The position numbers and the translations under genes are program-made. This document shows positions 63,001-64,000 of a stretch of 64,000 nt of DNA, one piece after another. The notes beneath the pieces were generated by a model. It searched no databases. It had not been told where the DNA came from and saw nothing but the letters and a program-made list of their open reading frames with translations. Every line of letters begins with the position of its first letter. Positions within the stretch are counted from its first letter, which is position 1. Source of the DNA: Vreelandella sp042466685 (GTDB lineage Bacteria > Pseudomonadota > Gammaproteobacteria > Pseudomonadales > Halomonadaceae); NCBI RefSeq assembly GCF_042466685.1, contig NZ_CP170448.1, forward strand, positions 992,001 through 1,056,000, in the 5' to 3' direction.

Positions 63001-64000
63001 GATCACCAAGTGAAGATCCGAGGATTACGCATAGAGCTAGGTGAGATCGAAGCGGAACTGTTATCGCAATCGGAAATTAGCGAGGCAGTGGTGGTGGCCC
63101 AAGAAGGCCCCGGCGGCTCGAGGCTGGTGGCTTATGTGGTTCCCCAAGCTGGCATCGATCTCGACACCAGTGAATTACGCGAACGACTGGGTCAACACCT
63201 GCCTGATTATATGGTGCCGGGAGTAATAGTCACGCTCGATGCACTGCCGCTGAATGCCAATGGTAAAGTGGAGCGCAAGGCACTGCCTAAACCTTATTTA
63301 AAGGAAACCCGCGAGTACGTATTACCTTCAACGCCAGAAGCCCGACAGCTTGCCGAGATATGGCAGGAAGTACTGGGTGTTGAACAGGTCGGAGAAACCG
63401 ACAACTTCTTCGAATTGGGTGGTGACTCTCTGCTAAGTCTAAAAGTAATGGGCCGTGTACAAGCCCTGCAGGAACCTAAGATCAACTTTAAGCTGTTCGA
63501 TCTGATGCGGAAGCCGACTATTGCTGATCTGCTGGGAGTGAGGAATCACGCTGAGGTTCTGCCCAAAGGGGCTGTCATGCTCAATGGTGAGTGTCGCACT
63601 CAGCCGCCGCTATTCTGCATTCATGCCGTGATGGGAACGGTTTTTGACTATCAACCGTTGGCTCGGCGCTTGCAGGGAGTATGCACGGTTTACGGTCTGT
63701 CTTGCCGAATGCTGACCGACCCACAGCATCGAGATTCATCACTTGAAACAATGGCTGATGACTATGTGGAGACGATACGCCGCATACAACCCGTGGGGCC
63801 CTATCGGCTATTGGGGTGGTCTCTTGGTGGAGCATTGGCAGCGATGATAGCGGCACGTCTTGAAGGGTTGGGACAAGACGTGAGCCAACTGGCTTTGATA
63901 GATCCCTATGTACCTGGCGGTGGTCTGCACAGCGAGGATAGCTGGCAGCGAGATTTTGCTCGCTTCGCATCGGTGGTACTGCCAGGTGTTTCGCTTGAAG
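48064..64000 (+). CDS. NRPS 3 (partial at right edge): C-A(Ser)-PCP-E-C-A(Asp)-PCP-E-C-A-PCP-E/C-A-PCP-TE
   Basis: Open for 5312 codons to the window edge; AAGGAAGAGG lies 8 nt before the ATG (a GTG at 48061 is possible). Nucleotide layout: C1 48154-49490 (HHIVSDA); A1 ~49540-51030, code D-V-W-H-V-S-L-I-D, Ser; PCP Ser1030; E1 51301-52620 (HHLVVDG His1211); C2 52681-53990 (HHLLLDG His1673); A2 54010-55490, D-L-T-K-I-G-H-V-G, Asp; PCP Ser2524; E2 55795-57110 (His2705); C3 57166-58480 (HHILMDA His3173); A3 58543-60050, D-I-W-Q-L-T-A-D-D, unresolved; PCP Ser4043; C4 60442-61740, dual E/C-like (HHRLQEEGD, HHLVLDHTT); A4 61816-63290, D-V-W-N-M-G-L-I-H, Thr-like; PCP Ser5122; TE from 63586 with GWSLGG Ser5253. 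The two PCPs before E domains read GGDSI. The thioesterase end is missing. Confidence 0.93.
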   Translation, partial: MKEVAHSQDAAAQGNDREGQDRVSEAIREDDVLPLSYSQQQLWFLHRYSPDITAYNQPRAYRLTGNVETGALESAFQALIQRHSVLRTRFFERNGVPHQSVLPSVPFSIRREDLSELAAPEQDERLARSIQNIAQHVFDLGAPPLLVARLIKLAENSYVLVVCLHHIVSDAWSNRIIESDLSEAYRQALGQDCDTQLPSLPVQYGDYVLQQQKRVATGEIDKELKYWNEHLGDDVPPLAISTDHVYPKQQEFRGATKRFVLDSSLASSLKAFCHQERFTPFVPLFAAWQVVLARYCGQQDFAIGVPSSGRQQEEFQEVVGFFITTLPFRVSVNSAMTLGDVCRQVKKDAVGSLNHADMPLEVLLEQRKVKRDSVRQPLFQVMFGLQFRSDEEQLQLDDVSVELIDLPQTSAKFELSLDMFIEKEQVVGALEFNTALFDEQTIQRLIGYYQKVLKILLEKPETQLTSIELPDNAEKALLLDWGSHAATDNPVEPIHHVIERQAEATPEATALVFEDQSLNYTELNTRANRLAHYLIGLGVKPETRVGIAIERSIEMVVGLLAILKAGGAYVPLDPDYPSDRLAYMVKDSGIELLLTQQHLRDALPVADGLNVIDLDRLEVAHHAPTNPNVALHGENLAYVIYTSGSTGRPKGAANRHHALTNRLQWMQEVYGLTTDDAVLQKTPFSFDVSVWEFFWPLMQGARLVMAPPGAHREPAQLVELIRTHKITTLHFVPSMLQAFLTHGEVEACTSLTRLVCSGEALPAELQNQVFARLPQVALYNLYGPTEAAIDVTHWTCQDDGHNQVAIGQPIAGIRTYVLDGDLNLAPSGVAGELYLGGIGLARGYLHRPDLTAERFVADPFAQGERLYRTGDLVRWREDGQLEYLGRLDHQVKIRGLRIELGEIEAELLAQPAVREVVVVAQDGPGGSRLVAYVVPQADSELDTNSLREALGQKLPDYMVPGVVVTLEALPLNANGKVDRKALPELELASGMHYEPPQGEVEEALAEIWSEILGVKRVGRHDNFFELGGDSILSLQIVSRMLQAGWRITPRQLFERQSVAELAAVAEVANGTQALSFGSAEGEVPLLPIQAEFFAQEMPKRHHWNQAVLLRSRESLDTMILSQALDALVRHHDSLRLRYWQDVDGAWRQRYASVEDIQAQDLLWVRRASDAEEVEALCENAQRSLNLTEGPLLRALAIEMGDGSWRLLLAIHHLVVDGVSWRILFDNLQTAYSQVRAGQTIELAEKSSSLLDWARALQGYAETHGDELNHWQSLASVPVELPCDEPHGENTSAWQTSIQLQLDKEQTEALLKAAPAAYRTQVNDILLTALGRALCDWSGHERILIDLEGHGREGLFEGVDLSRSVGWFTSLFPVALAPHGELGEALKRVKEGLREIPNKGLGYGVFTDLGNTEQQQALRALPKARVVFNYLGQFDGSFNDSTLWAPAQESAGTCFDGDAPQQHDLAINGQVYAGQLTLSVRFSKARYRHASVQALANRFQRELEALVDHCSGGVHGATPSDFPLASISQQHLDRLPLEFDNLADLYPLSPMQQGMLFHSLYDVHGSAYLNQLRVDIDGLEPARFKAAWEAVVARHDILRSGFLSQDDTPLQWVARQVEFPWFEEDWRARENQKVALNDLAQEQRRAMDLSKPPLMRVALVKVGKTRHHLIWTSHHLLLDGWSGAQLLGEVIRHYEGSLLPAQAGRYRDYIEWLKERDSTASEAFWRECLGQVEEPTRLADTLPASSGSATEPGIYRSELESLHVDRLQEVARHERVTLNTVLQAAWALLLSRFMGQQTVTFGATVAGRPSDLNGADEILGLFINTLPVITSLRPDMRLGDWLRELLAGNLASREHEHTPLYEIQRWAGNGSQGLFDNIVVFENFPVDEILLASDKRQLAFSSIQSDSGNHYPLTLRVKVEGGISLDYLYDTDLLNETTVRMLAHQFESILKDIQQGDSAQEIRLCDFLSKETEAGVPGVIRPWQETTVLSLLERVGCESSNKLAVSDDANRLTHAELDSPAQRLAQAMVAQGVGPEERIAIHAERSCEYVLGILAVLKAGGAFVPLDPQLPTERLAYQLADSAARLMLSSTACDWSGDVPVMALAFADDSPASVEHELPVIHPHQTAYVIYTSGSTGKPKGVAVSHAALANYVQGVLEALALPEDARNMAMVSTVAADLGHTVLFGALCTGRTLHLISPECAFDPDAFAAYMREQQVDVLKIVPSHIRALLNAATPADVLPSERLILGGEATDWALLERIAELKPTCQVLNHYGPTETTVGILTQQADIADRAASTLPIGTPLANARAYVLDPWLNPVPKGVAGELYLGGPGLAQGYLQRLGQTAERFVASPFHAGERLYRSGDRVRQLADGSLEFLGRMDDQVKIRGYRVEPSEIAALLREQPGIAEAEVIARENEEGRSQLYAYVVMTAGSNVDDAALLTQLGERVPDYMVPSAMVRLEALPLTANGKLDRKALPEPVQTGGGKAFEAPQGEAEEALAAVWADVIGCEQVGRNDNFFELGGDSILSLQIVARSRKRGYKVTPKQLMEGQTVAAVAAMATPLAAAVPKQAVAPDKVAPFALLPVQRWFFEQNFAEPHHWNQSLMLEAASDVDAALLRRAIEAVVDHHGALRLRFERVGDSWQQAYSKLADDLFEHLDLSDHADPTQAITQAADAAQRSLSLVRPFRAIWMELGGERGGRLLLVAHHLVVDGVSWRVILDDLQTAYTQLSAAKALDLPPATTSLDEWARALADYATSEALAEQRSYWEGLVKEPEPSLPAQNLQGSNTVADTASLAGSLSTEATTQLLGPVHKAYRTQVDDLLLTALSSALCQWAERDSVMIELEGHGREDLFDNLDFSRSVGWFTSLYPVRLTPGNAEPGSSLKAIKNQLRQVPDKGLGYGVLRYLKEEPALMGGAYPQVTFNYLGQFDRSLQDDSAWRLAKESAGQPRAAQSERRTWIEVVAWVQEGQLQFGWHYSREIHSEASIHALQASFQAQLEALIKHCDSGVRGATPSDFPLARLSQAQLDDLRLDVANVEDIYPLAPMQQGLLLHTLLNPGSGMYMMQDRYRFASPIDVNAFEKAWQRVVERYEVLRTGFVWRTEEMQLQVVYRQVPSPVEYLDWRDIDEPEAERRLAALLRKELDDGFDLEQPPLLKVRLIQLADSLFYVVQSFHHILMDAWCRSLLLTDFFHYYDVYLLGASHELALPRPYSDFIDWLQQQDANVLRDYWQHELEGFDEVTPIPFLQSHGSLDSVATVADAFSSLSFDESAELQNVARQHQLTVNTIVQGAWALLLGRLSQSNDVLFGVTVAGRPLEMEGIQETVGLFINTVPLRVTLPLPQMSILDWLQALLAKNLEMRQYEHLPLVDIQALGTVARGRSLFDSLFVFENAPIDASLTGKGQDFQVAIKGNRTHTNYPLTVVVMPGDKLTLQLSYDARKFEGADVECLLSGFRQVLLQIIDRPDAPYHELEAMPAGEVAAQLSQSSGQSVAYPFERGYIDLFREQVRQHPRQVAVRHQGEPLTYEQLEVISNRIAQALRQAGVKPDDVVALHAERGLALPSMILGTFKAGGAYLALDTRLPDQRIADMLASSRASVLVVTTEQTPHLKGVLASMPNPPQMFVFEDLVVAEGLEGDITVPVHPDQAAYVIYTSGSTGEPKGVVVSHRGMLNNQLSKVPYLGLSASDVIAQTAALSFDISVWQTLAGLLCGACIEIVPDEIARDPSALLSYVRDNGITVLQSVPALIQGMLNTAPVDLPALRWLLPTGEASTSELVRQWFARYPGIPLVNAYGPAECADDVSLHLLRSDDDEHVAVVPIGKPTDNTQLLVLDNQLNPLPMGVCGELYVAGVGVGRGYLSQPKLTAERFVPNPYAEVPGERLYRTGDLARYRTDGVIEYIGRTDQQVKIRGQRIELGEIESRLVECDVIREAVVVTQQGPGGARLVAYTVAQPHESIDTAELRERLGQVLPDYMVPSVVVMLDALPLTPNGKVDRKALPEPDFASSSQYEPPQGETEETLAAIWSEVLGVERVGRHDNFFELGGHSLLALNVLERMRAQGLASQVRTLFQSPELAAFAKALSLEPDRKKLVVPPNRIPEYCQSIQPDMLPLIDLDIDEISRIEDAVPGGAKNIQDIYPLAPLQEGILFHHRLQEEGDTYVLPCLLGFDNQERLAQFVAGFNQLIARHDILRTAVLWEGLHEPVQVVYRHASLEVEWLELEETGVLCSVSERLNAYVDPKHYRIEVRQAPMVRAIAAQDAEQGRWLLQLPSHHLVLDHTTLDLLVDEIALIQQGREDELPQPLPFRNFVAQARLGVSQIEHEAFFREKLGDVEEPTAPFGMLDVRGDGSDIEEVRLPLEAELAQKVRQQAQRHGVSAASLFHLAWAQVLSKTTGRDDVVFGTLLFGRMQGVEGADRALGMFINTLPIRIRLGTNSVADCLRQTHSELAELLHHEHASLGLAQRCSGVTGGAPLFSTLLNYRYSAPKREEATSRAWNGMEALGNRGRTNYPIVMSVDDFGEGFQLVGQAIRSLSAKRLCGYLNMAIAGIVESLQTAPQYAVNNITLLGADEQYLLSEWGENADQYSDALSIPQLIERQAMKTPEATALVFKDQSLSYSNLNARANRLAHYLIGLGVKPETRVGIAMERSVEMVVGLLGILKAGGAYVPLDPDYPIERLAYIAEDSGIELLLTQQHLRDTLPIANGASIIDLDRLDVTHHDSTNTAVVLHGEHLAYVIYTSGSTGKPKGAAIRHDALTNCMVWMQQTYQLNDKDAVLHKAPFGFDVSVWEIFWPLSMGARLVVAQPGDHRDPERIIELIQQHRVTTLNFVPSMLKAFLAYPDVKAKTRLKHIMCGGEAVPAALQQDVAECLDGANLHDLYGPTETTIHVTHWWCRDDSQRQIPIGRPISGTRTYVLDGELNLVPQGVAGELYLGGVSLARGYLNRSDLTADRFVADPFTAGERLYRTGDLVRWREDGQLEYLGRLDHQVKIRGLRIELGEIEAELLSQSEISEAVVVAQEGPGGSRLVAYVVPQAGIDLDTSELRERLGQHLPDYMVPGVIVTLDALPLNANGKVERKALPKPYLKETREYVLPSTPEARQLAEIWQEVLGVEQVGETDNFFELGGDSLLSLKVMGRVQALQEPKINFKLFDLMRKPTIADLLGVRNHAEVLPKGAVMLNGECRTQPPLFCIHAVMGTVFDYQPLARRLQGVCTVYGLSCRMLTDPQHRDSSLETMADDYVETIRRIQPVGPYRLLGWSLGGALAAMIAARLEGLGQDVSQLALIDPYVPGGGLHSEDSWQRDFARFASVVLPGVSLE

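Overview
The window looks like chromosomal DNA of a halophilic or marine gammaproteobacterium, most likely Halomonas or a close relative. This is inferred from gene content and protein style: RlmA, a cold-shock protein, an LplT-PlsC-Aas fusion, a membrane glucose dehydrogenase and an acylated-siderophore NRPS locus. No rRNA, tRNA, CRISPR array or transposase was seen, so the taxonomy rests on inference.

Positions 1-29.6 kb are mostly ordinary housekeeping and metabolic genes. They include the end of an alpha/beta hydrolase, a lysophospholipid-remodelling fusion protein, several regulators (XRE-like, LysR, ArgP-like), two EamA exporters, RlmA, a cold-shock protein, a DAACS symporter, a deaminase, a YqaE/Pmp3 membrane peptide, an RlpA-like protein, a repeat-containing exported protein, cytochrome b561 and a 7TM diguanylate cyclase. 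Two islands stand out. At 10.5-15.3 kb a TonB receptor closely resembling YncD/PqqU (the PQQ receptor) is convergent with a membrane PQQ-dependent dehydrogenase. At 24.6-29.6 kb there is an imelysin / di-heme oxidoreductase / imelysin / DUF1513 operon of the iron-linked periplasmic type.

Positions 29.8-64 kb are dominated by iron acquisition. A PvdE-type peptide exporter faces fhuF and an fhuC-type ATPase, which is preceded by Fur-box-like sites. After a repeat-rich spacer and two unrelated phosphoesterase genes comes an iron-starvation ECF sigma factor, a FecR protein reduced to its cytoplasmic N-terminal domain, and then a long same-strand run: MbtH, type II thioesterase, Sfp-type phosphopantetheinyl transferase, TauD/SyrP-like hydroxylase and three NRPS genes. 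The promoter before mbtH carries an exact TAAAT-N16-CGT element, the PvdS-type iron-starvation box, followed by a Fur-like palindrome.

The assembly line reads FAAL-PCP-C-TauD / interface(dead C)-A(Asp)-PCP / C-A(Ser)-PCP-E-C-A(Asp)-PCP-E-C-A(?)-PCP-dual E/C-A(Thr-like)-PCP-TE. The last gene runs off the right edge inside its thioesterase domain. The predicted product is an N-acylated pentapeptide, acyl-(beta-OH)Asp-D-Ser-D-(beta-OH)Asp-X-Y, i.e. an amphiphilic beta-hydroxyaspartate siderophore. Specificity codes were read by eye and should be treated as hypotheses. Its outer-membrane receptor, and any ornithine hydroxylase, are not in the window.
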